Assembly: GCF_001434895.1 (NCBI RefSeq)
Contig: NZ_AZEE01000027.1
Coordinates: 446,538 to 510,537, forward strand
DNA length: 64,000 bases
Origin: Secundilactobacillus odoratitofui DSM 19909 = JCM 15043
Lineage (GTDB): Bacteria; Bacillota; Bacilli; Lactobacillales; Lactobacillaceae
Reading direction: 5' to 3'
Shown: piece by piece, positions 23,348 through 32,149 of the stretch
Layout of the letters: each line of letters starts with the position of its first letter
How positions within the stretch are numbered: the stretch's first letter is position 1
Translations under genes and position numbers: made by a program
Notes under the pieces: generated by a model
Seen by the model: the letters and a program-made list of their open reading frames with translations, nothing else
Database searches by the model: none
What the model was told of the DNA's origin: nothing

Positions 23348-24943
23348 TTAAGCACGTTTTTTCTTTTTCTTCTTAGCTGCTGGTTTATCGCCAACGTATT
23401 CAACCGCTCTTAGTTCACGAATCGTGGTAACTTTGATCTTACCAGGATACGTTAAATCACGCTCAATCTGATCCTTAACGTTTTCAGTTAACTGCGCACT
23501 GGCCTTATCGTCCAAGACTTTCGGTTGAACGACGATTCGAATCTCACGGCCAGCTTGGATAGCGTAACTCTCCTGAACCCCGTGTTGATCATTAGCGATC
23601 TTTTCGAGACTGTGTAGTCGATTAATGTACTCTTCGACTGACTCGCTCCGTGCCCCAGGTCGAGAACCTGAAACCGCATCAGCCACTGCGACCAAGGTTG
23701 AAATTGGCGAAGTCACTTCAACGTCACCGTGATGAGCAGCAATGGCGTTGATCACCACTGGATCCTCACCAAAGGCCGTTGCAAGTGCAACCCCAATCTC
23801 AACGTGAGTGCCTTCAATCTCATGATCAATAGCTTTCCCAATATCATGGAGCAGACCCGCACGTTTGGCGAGTCGAACGTCTTCACCCAGTTCAGCTGCT
23901 AACACACCAGTCATTTGGGCAACCTCAATTGAATGGTTTAAAACGTTTTGGCCGTAGGAAGTTCGATACTTCAAGCGACCAATAATCTTCATGAAATCAG
24001 GATGCATAAAGCCAATCTTCAAAAGACTGACCGCCCGCTCACCAGTTTGACGCAAATCTTTCAAGACGTCATTTTGAGCAGTTTGAACCTGTTTTTCAAT
24101 GGCAGCCGCCGTAATTTTGCGCGATGCCAATAAACTTTCAATCGCAATCCGCGCTGTTTCTCGCCGGACTGGATCGTGGGTACTGATTACTAAGAGATTC
24201 GGTTGATCTGGATCAAAAATCAAGTCAGTACCAGTCAACGACTCCAGCAAACGAATGTGCTGACCTTCTCGGCCAATCAGCTTGCTTTTAGTATCGTTCG
24301 TTGGTACCAGCACGGTGTGTTCCGCATGTTCACGTGGCCAATCAACTGGTCCTCGCTGAATAGCTTCCACAATCAGGTTCCGGGCAGCCTTATCGGCAGA
24401 TGCTTCCGCATTATCAGTTAATTCGCGCACGGTTACATCAGCTTCTTGTTGCAACTGGGCAGCCGTTTGATTACGAATCTGATCCTTCGCATCATTAACT
24501 GTCAGTTCAGCTCGGTTAGCAACTTCGGTTTGTCGATCAGTAAACAATTGGCGGGCTTGGCTCCGAGTTTGATTTAACTGATCACGGTTTTCATCCAACC
24601 CCGTTTGTGCGTCTTCAAGACCTTTTTGTCGTTGATCCAATCGGCTACCCATTTGTTCCAAAGTGGTTTGCCGTTGTTCTACGCGGCGCTGACGGCTCTC
24701 AATATCGGTTTGTTGATCCGCTAATTCCAACTCAGTGGCACGACGATCAGATTGAATCTCAGTTTTAGCTTTCGCCAAGTACTTTTCAGCTTGTTTAACT
24801 GCATCTTGATGGGCAGCCTGCTGAAGTGCCGTTGCTTTTTGGTTGGCTACTTCAAGTTCATGCCGACTCTGTTGGCGATGAAACAAACTACCAGCCAATA
24901 AGCCCACGACCAACGTTACAATGGTTATTATTGTCGTAATCAA
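23348..24943 (-). CDS. rny: Ribonuclease Y (probable second paralogue)
   Basis: A 531-residue membrane-anchored endoribonuclease that starts decay of many mRNAs. Domain order: N-terminal membrane helix (ITIVTLVVGLLAGSLF), a coiled coil of about 160 residues rich in Gln, Glu and Arg, a KH domain with KLIGREGQHIRLLESLTG, an HD domain with LLHDIGKAIDHE and AAHHGDVE, and SGSRPGARSESVEEYINRL. The KH segment departs from the usual GREGRNIRALE, and the end is poly-lysine (AAKKKKKKRA). This suggests the second RNase Y found in some lactobacilli rather than the canonical one. The TTG start is set by AAGGAG seven bases upstream. Confidence 0.9.
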   Translation of the reverse strand: MITTIITIVTLVVGLLAGSLFHRQQSRHELEVANQKATALQQAAHQDAVKQAEKYLAKAKTEIQSDRRATELELADQQTDIESRQRRVEQRQTTLEQMGSRLDQRQKGLEDAQTGLDENRDQLNQTRSQARQLFTDRQTEVANRAELTVNDAKDQIRNQTAAQLQQEADVTVRELTDNAEASADKAARNLIVEAIQRGPVDWPREHAEHTVLVPTNDTKSKLIGREGQHIRLLESLTGTDLIFDPDQPNLLVISTHDPVRRETARIAIESLLASRKITAAAIEKQVQTAQNDVLKDLRQTGERAVSLLKIGFMHPDFMKIIGRLKYRTSYGQNVLNHSIEVAQMTGVLAAELGEDVRLAKRAGLLHDIGKAIDHEIEGTHVEIGVALATAFGEDPVVINAIAAHHGDVEVTSPISTLVAVADAVSGSRPGARSESVEEYINRLHSLEKIANDQHGVQESYAIQAGREIRIVVQPKVLDDKASAQLTENVKDQIERDLTYPGKIKVTTIRELRAVEYVGDKPAAKKKKKKRA

Positions 24944-25170
24944 TTCTGCACTCCTTTCCTTTAAGTATGTGTCTCAGACAAAAGTTACACGACCTCAGAT
25001 TACGCTGCTCGCTGAGTCAAAAGCCGACTTTTATCATCTATTTATCTCACGGTTAAATTTTTAAATTATCGTTAGCCAAATCCTCTTCGTCTAACCTCTC
25101 TATTATACGCTACTGAACGCGATTTCTAAAGAGGCTGTCCTCATTACGACAGACGCAACAAATTCGACTG

Positions 25171-26115
25171 CTAGTTAAAATACTTTGCCAGAAAAGCCTT
25201 CACAGTTTGACGATAAAGCTTAGGGGAATGCGCAAACGATTTTGCGTGTGCCGCGCCCTTAACCAACAAGAGTTGCTTTGGCCCCTTATCAGCTTGATAC
25301 AGTGGGTAAACCATCTTTGTTGGTACAAACGTATCGTTCGTGCCGTGAATAAAGAGCATTGGTTTCCGGTTCTTAGCGACCTGATTGAGTGAGCTAGCTT
25401 GCTTAAAGCTGTAGCCGTTCTTAAGGTGATTAATACCACTTACCACTGGGACTAACGGGTATTCAGGGATGTTATACATTGACTTAGCCTGATACTTAAT
25501 TTCATCATAAAGGCTCGTGTAGCCACAATCTTCGATAAACGCCTTCACTTGAGTGGGCGTTTTTTCACCGCTGACCATCATGGTCGTGGCACCACCCATA
25601 CTCGTTCCAAACATCACGATTTGCGACTGTTTGCCGTTGCGTTGAATCACTTGGTGTATCCACTTCAGGTAGTCTAATCGATCTGGCCAGCCGTAACCAA
25701 TGTAATTACCTTGGCTCTTACCGGCACCACGGTCATCTGGTAGTAAAACATTATAACCCAGCTCGTGGAAAAGACCGGCATACGCACCCATCGTGGCACT
25801 GCTGCCTGCAAACCCATGCGCAATCACAATTGTTTTGTTAGTCTGCTTGCTGGCCGGTACGTAATTCGCCACTAACTTGAAGTGACCGGTTGCGGACTGT
25901 TCATGCCAGACGTACTTCTTAGCGCTTTGATACCACGTTTTTTCGTGATAAAGCGGGTCGTTCTTCTTGACGACAGTACTGCTATTGATGAACGACTTCT
26001 TCCCCCGAGCCACTGCCATATTGTAAAAATAATACCCAGCAGACCCAATGCCAATACAAACCACACCGACAACGATTAATATCCCAATTAGCCAGTGCTT
26101 TAAACGCTTATTCAC
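25171..26115 (-). CDS. Membrane-anchored alpha/beta hydrolase
   Basis: A 314-residue hydrolase with one N-terminal helix (HWLIGILIVVGVVCIGIGSA) anchoring it with the catalytic domain outside. The catalytic triad is visible: nucleophile Ser in VMFGTSMGGATTM, Asp in IHGTNDTFVP and His in VKGAAHAKS; the oxyanion region is IAHGFAGSS. This is the pattern of BAAT/acyl-ester or peptidase S9-like hydrolases common in Firmicutes (YqkD type). The substrate is unknown. It is transcribed toward RNase Y, with no clear terminator between. Confidence 0.85.
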   Translation of the reverse strand: MNKRLKHWLIGILIVVGVVCIGIGSAGYYFYNMAVARGKKSFINSSTVVKKNDPLYHEKTWYQSAKKYVWHEQSATGHFKLVANYVPASKQTNKTIVIAHGFAGSSATMGAYAGLFHELGYNVLLPDDRGAGKSQGNYIGYGWPDRLDYLKWIHQVIQRNGKQSQIVMFGTSMGGATTMMVSGEKTPTQVKAFIEDCGYTSLYDEIKYQAKSMYNIPEYPLVPVVSGINHLKNGYSFKQASSLNQVAKNRKPMLFIHGTNDTFVPTKMVYPLYQADKGPKQLLLVKGAAHAKSFAHSPKLYRQTVKAFLAKYFN

Positions 26116-26328
26116 TTGTTACACCTCATTTTATTTGTTGTTAATGGGATATATCATACCACATCATGACAACCCCCTTACGCAATACAGGCACCGCTTT
26201 TACCACACAACCCAATCAATCTAACAAAACGATAGCTTGCTTTACCGCTATTTCACCATCAAAACGACAAATAAATTACTCACAAAACAGAGTGTTAGGT
26301 ATACAATAGTAGCAAAGAGGTGACCTGC

Positions 26329-26784
26329 ATGTTTTCCGAACGACTTCGAGTACTGCGCCGTGGTCAGAATTTAACATTGGACCAATTAGCGATGGCACTC
26401 AACGAATTATTTAAACCAGACGATGACCACCTGAACACTGGTGCTCAAATCGGTAACTGGGAGCGTGGCATCCGTATCCCGTCCTACATGGAGGTCCGCA
26501 AACTGGCGGAATTTTTTGATGTCACGATGGATTATTTGGCGGGAAAGGCTGAACGTGATGAGTACGACCTTAACCGGCTCTTCTTATCCGGCAAGGAGTT
26601 ACGCTTCGACCACCAATTGCTTTCGTCAGACGACCGTTATGCGCTCTATCAGCTCATGGATGGTTACCTGCATGGCAAGTTACGACGCACCACAGCTCCC
26701 GAACCCGATGACACACCCATTACACATCAAGAATCCCTTGAACTTGACTTGGGACTCGATATTGACTCTACGACAACCGATTAA
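26329..26784 (+). CDS. XRE family transcriptional regulator
   Basis: A 151-residue DNA-binding protein. The helix-turn-helix spans about residues 4-65: SERLRVLRRGQNLTLDQLA, then an insertion rich in Asp, QIGNWERGIRIPSYMEV, and LAEFFDVTMDYLAGK. The C-terminal 80 residues are acidic and have no known domain. The ATG at 26329 is used with AGAGGTG six bases upstream; the GTG at 26320 lies in that site. It is followed 62 bases later by a methyltransferase-like gene on the same strand, probably cotranscribed. Confidence 0.83.
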   Translation: MFSERLRVLRRGQNLTLDQLAMALNELFKPDDDHLNTGAQIGNWERGIRIPSYMEVRKLAEFFDVTMDYLAGKAERDEYDLNRLFLSGKELRFDHQLLSSDDRYALYQLMDGYLHGKLRRTTAPEPDDTPITHQESLELDLGLDIDSTTTD

Positions 26785-26846
26785 CCAAACAACGCGTCAT
26801 TTTGACTTAAACAGCCAAATGGCGCGTTTGTGTATGGAGGATACTG

Positions 26847-27695
26847 ATGAACCCAAAGCAAAAGAAAAAGTTACTTAAAAAAGCACGCCAACAACATACC
26901 ATTCGCCCAAGCGGTTATATTGAAACGCTCCAGCGATACAACGTCTTGTTTAATGATTTTCCAACGATTAAGGTATTGATCAACAATGCGTTACAAGCGG
27001 ATCGTTTATTAAAACAGGGCTTATTGCCACAAACTTTACCTGAAATGTTGTTGCCAGATGATACCCAAGACGTGATTTTCAAGGCCCTCAATCAACAATA
27101 TCCCGCGGGTGATTCAGCTGGTGATCAACGCTGGAACCAGCTTTCTGATGCATTACCAGATTTAGACACAAAACTCCGTAACTTTCGAGACTACTTGGAA
27201 GAAACGTATGGCATGTGGGCGTACATCTCTGCGCCCTTCGTTAAGGACTTAGCTGATTTTATCGATGGCCGGCCTACCCTTGAAGTCATGGCAGGTAATG
27301 GTTACGTCTCAAAGGGTTTGCGTGACAACCACCAGATGGTTTACGCCACCGACAGTCTTGATTGGAAAAAAGAAAACCAAACTGGTCGACACCCCGTCAC
27401 TGAAGTTGAACAACTCAGTGCCAGTGACGCGTTTACCAAATACCAAGACCAAGTCGAAGTGATCGTCATGGTCTGGTCGCCAGACGGTCTCGAAATTGAC
27501 TGGCAGCTCCTGCAACAAATTCGCGCTGCAAAGAAGGACTATGACTTCATCGTAATTGGTGAGCAAAACGGTGCGACCGATTCTAAAGCTTTTTGGCAAA
27601 ACGCTGAATTGATCAACTCACCCGCAGTAACACAGCTGAATCGCCATTTTCAATCCTTCGACCTGATTCATGATCAAGTTTTCCTCGTTAAGTAA
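26847..27695 (+). CDS. SAM-dependent methyltransferase-like protein
   Basis: A 282-residue soluble protein. The basic N-terminus (NPKQKKKLLKKARQ) leads into a helical region of about 120 residues, then a Rossmann-like methyltransferase core with TLEVMAGNGYVSKGL as motif I, VYATDSLDW as motif II and VIVMVWSPDG in the motif IV position. Motif I reads MAGNG, close to the usual GxGxG, so SAM binding is plausible. The substrate is unknown; the basic tail could contact nucleic acid. GGAGG lies eight bases before the ATG. The 62-base gap from the XRE gene contains an inverted repeat (CGCGTCATTT/AAATGGCGCG) without a T tract. Confidence 0.7.
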   Translation: MNPKQKKKLLKKARQQHTIRPSGYIETLQRYNVLFNDFPTIKVLINNALQADRLLKQGLLPQTLPEMLLPDDTQDVIFKALNQQYPAGDSAGDQRWNQLSDALPDLDTKLRNFRDYLEETYGMWAYISAPFVKDLADFIDGRPTLEVMAGNGYVSKGLRDNHQMVYATDSLDWKKENQTGRHPVTEVEQLSASDAFTKYQDQVEVIVMVWSPDGLEIDWQLLQQIRAAKKDYDFIVIGEQNGATDSKAFWQNAELINSPAVTQLNRHFQSFDLIHDQVFLVK

Positions 27696-27743
27696 ACCTA
27701 CGCAGTACTATTCGCAACTGTTTTAGACAATAAATGACGAAGA

Positions 27744-27963
27744 GAGTGGGCAAAAACTCGGTTAGGTCCCAGAATAGAAGTGAGAAAATCGTGGATTCCT
27801 GATTTGTAGGAATCCACGATTTTTTCGCTTCTATGGCCGGGGCCTGAGTTTTGGCGCATGTTTAGACTAGATAACAGTCCTGAGATAAAGTGAAATGTTT
27901 AACTCACTTCGAGTTAACAAATTAATTCGATGCTTACCAATAAGGACTTTTCCCCAACCTCTT
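27744..27963 (-). repeat. Dispersed structured element, family 1, copy 3
   Basis: About 220 bases between convergent genes, in the opposite orientation to copies 1 and 2. On the minus strand it repeats the 5' module of copy 1 almost exactly (AAGCATCGAATTAATTT, TTAACTCGAAGTGAGTTAA). The core follows: CCAAAACTCAGGCCCCGGCCAT, an apical stem with GTGGATTCCT/AGGAATCCAC, and ATTCTGGGACCTAACCGAG, split here by the stem. The basal helix tolerates a G-U pair. Confidence 0.85.
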
Positions 27964-27996
27964 CGCCATTTTCAATTCAAGCTCATTACGCGTTTA

Positions 27997-28827
27997 TCAG
28001 TCTGTTTCATGATCGATTGCGTATTGCTTACGACCACCTGGTTTAGGAATCTGGTCACCCATCATCATATTGAAACCACCATCAACCGGTAAAGCCGCGC
28101 CGTTCACGTAACTTGCACGGTCACTAGCTAGAAATAACACGCCATCGGCGATATCTTGAACAGTGCCAATTCGCTTATTGGCGGTCAGTTTCTTACGACC
28201 ATTTTCTACTTCTGGATCAGCATAAAATGGCATCGACATTGGTGTTTTGACCAGACATGGCATCAAGACGTTACTACGGACGCCATACTGTCCCCACTCA
28301 GCGGCAATCTGCTTAGAGAGCATGTTGACACCCGCCTTACTTGTACTGTACGCACCACTATACGTTTCTGGCGCTAATGACGCCACCGTTGAGATGTGTA
28401 CCATACTACCATGTCCCTGAGCCTTCATGACTTTACCAAAAGTCTGGGCCGTCAAGAAGTAGCCGTCCAAGTTCACCTTCAACACTTGTTGCCAAGTCTC
28501 ATACTTCAAGTCTTCTAGTGGTGCAAATTTTAAAATACCGGCTGTATTCACCAAGACATCAATGCGGCCAGCCTCTGCTACGATTGAACGACTCGCCGCT
28601 TCAACAGCCGCTGGATCCGTCACATCGCAGTTTTCAACGTACACCGTAGCACCGGTTTCAGTTTCGAGTTTCTGCTTCAAAGCGGCCAAGGCCGCCGCTT
28701 TGATATCGATCAAAACAACCACCGCACCCTGTTTAGCAAATTCAAAACAAATTTTTTCACCCATACCACCAGTAGCACCTGTGACAACACAGACCTGATT
28801 CGTTAATTTTAACCAAGATTCACTCAT
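27997..28827 (-). CDS. Short-chain dehydrogenase/reductase (SDR)
   Basis: A classical SDR of about 276 residues using NAD(P)H for carbonyl/alcohol conversion. Seen in order: cofactor loop VVTGATGGMGEKI, acidic DIKAAAL after strand 2 (favours NAD), CDVTD, LVNTAGILKF, the catalytic Ser in VHISTVASLAPE, YSGAYSTSKAG with Tyr-x-x-x-Lys, and a C-terminal PVDGGFNMMMG. Three consecutive ATGs occur at the start; the third (28827) is used because spacing from AGGGGTGG is best, but the others cannot be excluded. The substrate is not deducible. It is monocistronic. Confidence 0.85.
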   Translation of the reverse strand: MSESWLKLTNQVCVVTGATGGMGEKICFEFAKQGAVVVLIDIKAAALAALKQKLETETGATVYVENCDVTDPAAVEAASRSIVAEAGRIDVLVNTAGILKFAPLEDLKYETWQQVLKVNLDGYFLTAQTFGKVMKAQGHGSMVHISTVASLAPETYSGAYSTSKAGVNMLSKQIAAEWGQYGVRSNVLMPCLVKTPMSMPFYADPEVENGRKKLTANKRIGTVQDIADGVLFLASDRASYVNGAALPVDGGFNMMMGDQIPKPGGRKQYAIDHETD

Positions 28828-28865
28828 CATCATCCACCCCTATCTCTTTACTTATATCATATGCC

Positions 28866-28914
28866 AAAAACGGCCCCTTGGAAGCAATCATTTGATTGCT
28901 CAGGGGGGCCGTTT
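28866..28914 (-). terminator. Terminator after flavin reductase gene
   Basis: Read on the minus strand: AAACGGCCCC, inner GCAATCA/TGATTGC, GGGGCCGTTT, then T residues. Confidence 0.9.
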
Positions 28915-28941
28915 ACTTCAGAATCCCTCTAGGGCGTCCGA

Positions 28942-31239
28942 TTATTTGGCTAATTCTAAATCTTCACTATTAATGAATGTCAGGAAGCGACCGAAGCATA
29001 ACTTCAAGAAGCTGACACTACCGGCATCAGTGATTTGATTGTTTTCATTAATGTTGGCACCGCCTTGTGGCAACATAAATTCGTTACCTGGCATAACTTG
29101 CGCATCAACCCCTGGTGCATCCAGAATTTGACGTAAGTTCATTTGTGCACGGACAGTCCCTTGAATCCCAAGTGATGTCCCAACAATCATGACTGGCTTG
29201 TTCTTGAATGGGTGGGTTGCACATGATAACCATTCAATCGCACTCTTCAAGGCAGCTGGCACAGCGTGATCGTACTCTGGCACTGCGATGATCACACCAT
29301 CAGCGTCTTCAATTTTTTCTGTTAATTCGTTAACACAGTCTGGCGCATCTGCTACTAAGTCTTCATTGAACATTGGCAAATCTTTAATTTCGCAAATATC
29401 AATGTTAGCTTGGGCACTAAACATGTCCTTCATCGCATATAACAATTGACGGTTGTACGATTTTGAAGCGTTAGTCCCAACCAAGGCAACCAAGTTCACA
29501 TCATCGGCACCCTTTTGCTTTAATTCATCAGCGTTTTCGGCAGCCTTTGCGCCAGCAAAGTACCCAGATGAAATGCCCCAACTGTTCATCATACTTGGCA
29601 TTGAATCATGACCGTTGGCACCACCAGCAACTTCACCAGCAGCGAAGTAGTTGGCGACGTCCTTGTCTTGACGGTCAACTAACTGCATGGTCTTAGTATC
29701 GACACTGAAACCACCAAGTGTCGTAGCGAAACGACCGCGTTGTTCAACAATGTAGTAAGTGTCGCCTTCAAAGTCGTGTAAGAATTTCTTATCACGACCA
29801 AATTCAGTGTCATCACCAGTGGCGACAGCTTGCTTATAGCTAGCAAGGGTTTCCTTCAAACCATCTAAATCAACACCAGCTTGGGCGGCAACTTCTGATA
29901 AGCTACCTTTAGCAAAGACCGGCTTCTTGTCCTTTTCATCGAAGAACTGCTTGATTTCTTTTTCGGTGAAGTCATGTAATACCAGTAACTTATAGACTTC
30001 TTTCCAAGTCCGTTCGTCCATCAACATGTAGGCAATTTTGTCAGGTTGTGCCAAAATTGCATCTCTGAATTCGGTGTATACGTCGGATTCGTTGACGATC
30101 CGCTTCCCCTTTGTGTTGACGTAAAGGGCACCCATATCAGTTGCTTGCTTAGAAGCATAGGTGGTTAACTTGGCAATTCCTGGTTCAGTTTCAACACCAT
30201 GAGGATAAACCTTGTACCAGTCCAGATTGTGAGTCTTCAAGTTCAAGTCAGCGTTGAACAAGTAAGCATCACCAGTCGCAGTCATTGGACCGTAGTAATC
30301 AATGCCTTCGCTTTCAGGGCCACGCATCTTCTGGTTGGCACCAAAACCACCAGCAGCTAAGACGATTGAATGGGCCTTGATTTTAACCGTTTCGTTTTGG
30401 GCTTCAGCAACTAAACCGTTGACTTCACCGGCACGGTTAAAGGTCAAAGATTCAACTCGTGTACCAAGTAATACCTTACCGCCACGATTCTTGAAGGCTT
30501 TCGTTACTTTATCAATGAATTCGTAACTACTTGCAGATGGTAATTCAATTTGACGTTCTACAGAATGTTCTGGTGTTTGAGTTTGGGCCTTTTGGTAATG
30601 TAGGTCAGCAAATTCACTGATAAAATCAATTGCAGGGCCAATGTTATCGGCCATCAATTGTGTCATATCAGGTAAGTTCGTGTTTTTACTTTCACGTGCA
30701 ACGTCATCAGCTAACCGTTGTGGGGTATCGTCGTTTTGACCGAGTGCATTAGTCGAAGTCCGTGAACCAGTACCAACCACGTTAGATCCGTTTAAAATCG
30801 TGGCACCACCCATATAACCGTTCTTTTCAACTAAAATAACTTTTTGGCCCATTGCGAGCGCACGGCTACCAGCAACCAAGCCGGCTTCACCACCACCGAT
30901 AATAACAACGTCAGCTTTTAAACGAGTTGTTTGGTGAGCAGTTTCCTTTTGAGGTACTGGTGTCAGTGCAACATCTTCAGCCGCAACTGCTTCCTTGGCA
31001 GAATCCAAAATTGCTTGGGTCATCACCGTTGCACCACTCACAGCATCCACGTCAAATGATTGTTGTGAAATCACGTTATCTTTTAACTTATCAATGACTT
31101 GGTTAAAAATACCTGATGTTTCAGAATGCTTCAAAATCTTCAAATCTTCAATTTTGTTGTCATTCACATCAACTTCATACTTAATAATGCCGTTATGGCC
31201 GGTGGCTTCACCTTGGATGTGCTTTTCTTGATCACTCAT
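28942..31239 (-). CDS. Three-domain flavoprotein reductase (FMN-bind / FAD fumarate-reductase-like / NADPH-FMN reductase)
   Basis: A 765-residue soluble flavoprotein. Domain 1 (about 10-90) is an FMN-binding domain with the flavinylation motif DAVSGAT (65-71), where ApbE would attach FMN to Thr71. Domain 2 (about 108-575) is the FAD-dependent fumarate-reductase/urocanate-reductase fold, with VVIIGGGEAGLVAGSRAL, a GGFGAN loop and YFAAGEVAGGANG. Domain 3 (about 583-765) is an NAD(P)H:FMN reductase with LVGTNASKSYN and VPEYDHAVPAALKSAIEW. The fused reductase means electrons can come from NAD(P)H to an organic acceptor. Fumarate-binding His/Arg in the GGVHGxNRLGGN segment are replaced (GGANGHDSMPSMMN), so the acceptor is probably not fumarate. 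It is last in the shikimate operon. Confidence 0.87.
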   Translation of the reverse strand: MSDQEKHIQGEATGHNGIIKYEVDVNDNKIEDLKILKHSETSGIFNQVIDKLKDNVISQQSFDVDAVSGATVMTQAILDSAKEAVAAEDVALTPVPQKETAHQTTRLKADVVIIGGGEAGLVAGSRALAMGQKVILVEKNGYMGGATILNGSNVVGTGSRTSTNALGQNDDTPQRLADDVARESKNTNLPDMTQLMADNIGPAIDFISEFADLHYQKAQTQTPEHSVERQIELPSASSYEFIDKVTKAFKNRGGKVLLGTRVESLTFNRAGEVNGLVAEAQNETVKIKAHSIVLAAGGFGANQKMRGPESEGIDYYGPMTATGDAYLFNADLNLKTHNLDWYKVYPHGVETEPGIAKLTTYASKQATDMGALYVNTKGKRIVNESDVYTEFRDAILAQPDKIAYMLMDERTWKEVYKLLVLHDFTEKEIKQFFDEKDKKPVFAKGSLSEVAAQAGVDLDGLKETLASYKQAVATGDDTEFGRDKKFLHDFEGDTYYIVEQRGRFATTLGGFSVDTKTMQLVDRQDKDVANYFAAGEVAGGANGHDSMPSMMNSWGISSGYFAGAKAAENADELKQKGADDVNLVALVGTNASKSYNRQLLYAMKDMFSAQANIDICEIKDLPMFNEDLVADAPDCVNELTEKIEDADGVIIAVPEYDHAVPAALKSAIEWLSCATHPFKNKPVMIVGTSLGIQGTVRAQMNLRQILDAPGVDAQVMPGNEFMLPQGGANINENNQITDAGSVSFLKLCFGRFLTFINSEDLELAK

Positions 31240-31384
31240 TTAAGTTCGCTCCTTTACTGGGCCTTTGTTATAGAAATAATCTATATGTGTTTAGAAAACA
31301 ATCATTTTTATCTATCATTTAAGTAAAGCTAAGGGCCAAGCGTCCCATTGGTCAAAGGACGGTGTCGGCCTCAGCTAGTTGCAA

Positions 31385-32149
31385 TTAGTCTGTCAGTTTC
31401 AAATCTTGTAAATCATTTTTCATGTGAGTCAGTGGAATTTGGCCTGGCGCTGAAGCAGCACCAACCGTACCGAAGCTAACGGCTGAACCGAAGACTTCAC
31501 CGGCAATTCGGGAAACTTTACCCAAATCAGCCATTGACATGGTAATGACCGGTTGACTCAAAGCAACGTCCGCTTGGCGAGTTGCAGTCAATAAAGTCAA
31601 AACGTCTTCAACAGATTGTGGCATTACAGCCATCTTAGGAACATCTGCTCCGAACTCTGCCATGCTGGTTAAACGACCAACAATGTCATCTGCAGATGGT
31701 GTTTTATCAAAGTCATGGTTACTCATCACAACAACGACATTTGCATCATGTGCTTTCTTAACAAGGCCCTTAACGCTAGCCTCATCGTGGAAACGTTCAA
31801 CATCTAAGGCATCGGTGTAACCACCAGCAACCACGTTTTCGCAAATTGCAAAGTAGGTTTCATCGTCTAAGGCAAGCTCGCCACCTTCGCCCTTTGTCCG
31901 GAAGGTTGTTAATAATGCAAGATCTCCCAGAGTATCGCGAAGCTTTTTACCAGTTTCAGTCAACTTGGCAGCGTCCGTAACGCCTTCGTAGTAATCGATT
32001 CGCCATTCAACTAAATCCGGTTCAGCTGCTTTAACAGCAGCAGCTTGTTCTAAGATAGCTTCTTGCGTTGAACCCGTGACTGGCACGGCAATCTTTGGCC
32101 GGCCACTACCCAAAACGGTGTTTCCTAATTTAACTGTTTGCTTTGCCAA
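31385..32149 (-). CDS. aroD: Type I 3-dehydroquinate dehydratase
   Basis: A 254-residue type I dehydroquinase that interconverts 3-dehydroquinate and 3-dehydroshikimate through a Schiff base. Features are KIAVPVTGST at the start, VEWRIDYYEG, the general-base His in VMSNHDFDKTP, the Schiff-base Lys in VPKMAVMPQS, and the closing AASAPGQIPL. It starts with TTG inside the end of the upstream MFS carrier gene (20-base overlap), so translation is coupled. Linkage with transporters, an NAD-type shikimate dehydrogenase and a reductase indicates a catabolic role in quinate or shikimate use rather than biosynthesis. Confidence 0.92.
   Translation of the reverse strand: MAKQTVKLGNTVLGSGRPKIAVPVTGSTQEAILEQAAAVKAAEPDLVEWRIDYYEGVTDAAKLTETGKKLRDTLGDLALLTTFRTKGEGGELALDDETYFAICENVVAGGYTDALDVERFHDEASVKGLVKKAHDANVVVVMSNHDFDKTPSADDIVGRLTSMAEFGADVPKMAVMPQSVEDVLTLLTATRQADVALSQPVITMSMADLGKVSRIAGEVFGSAVSFGTVGAASAPGQIPLTHMKNDLQDLKLTD

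Noticed and set aside
27309-27599. Minus-strand frame of 96 residues inside the methyltransferase-like gene
   Set aside because: A shadow of the real gene with no start signal or recognisable motif.
28942-31239. Plain fumarate reductase flavoprotein
   Set aside because: Residues binding fumarate in the GGVHGxNRLGGN segment are not present, and the gene context is shikimate metabolism.
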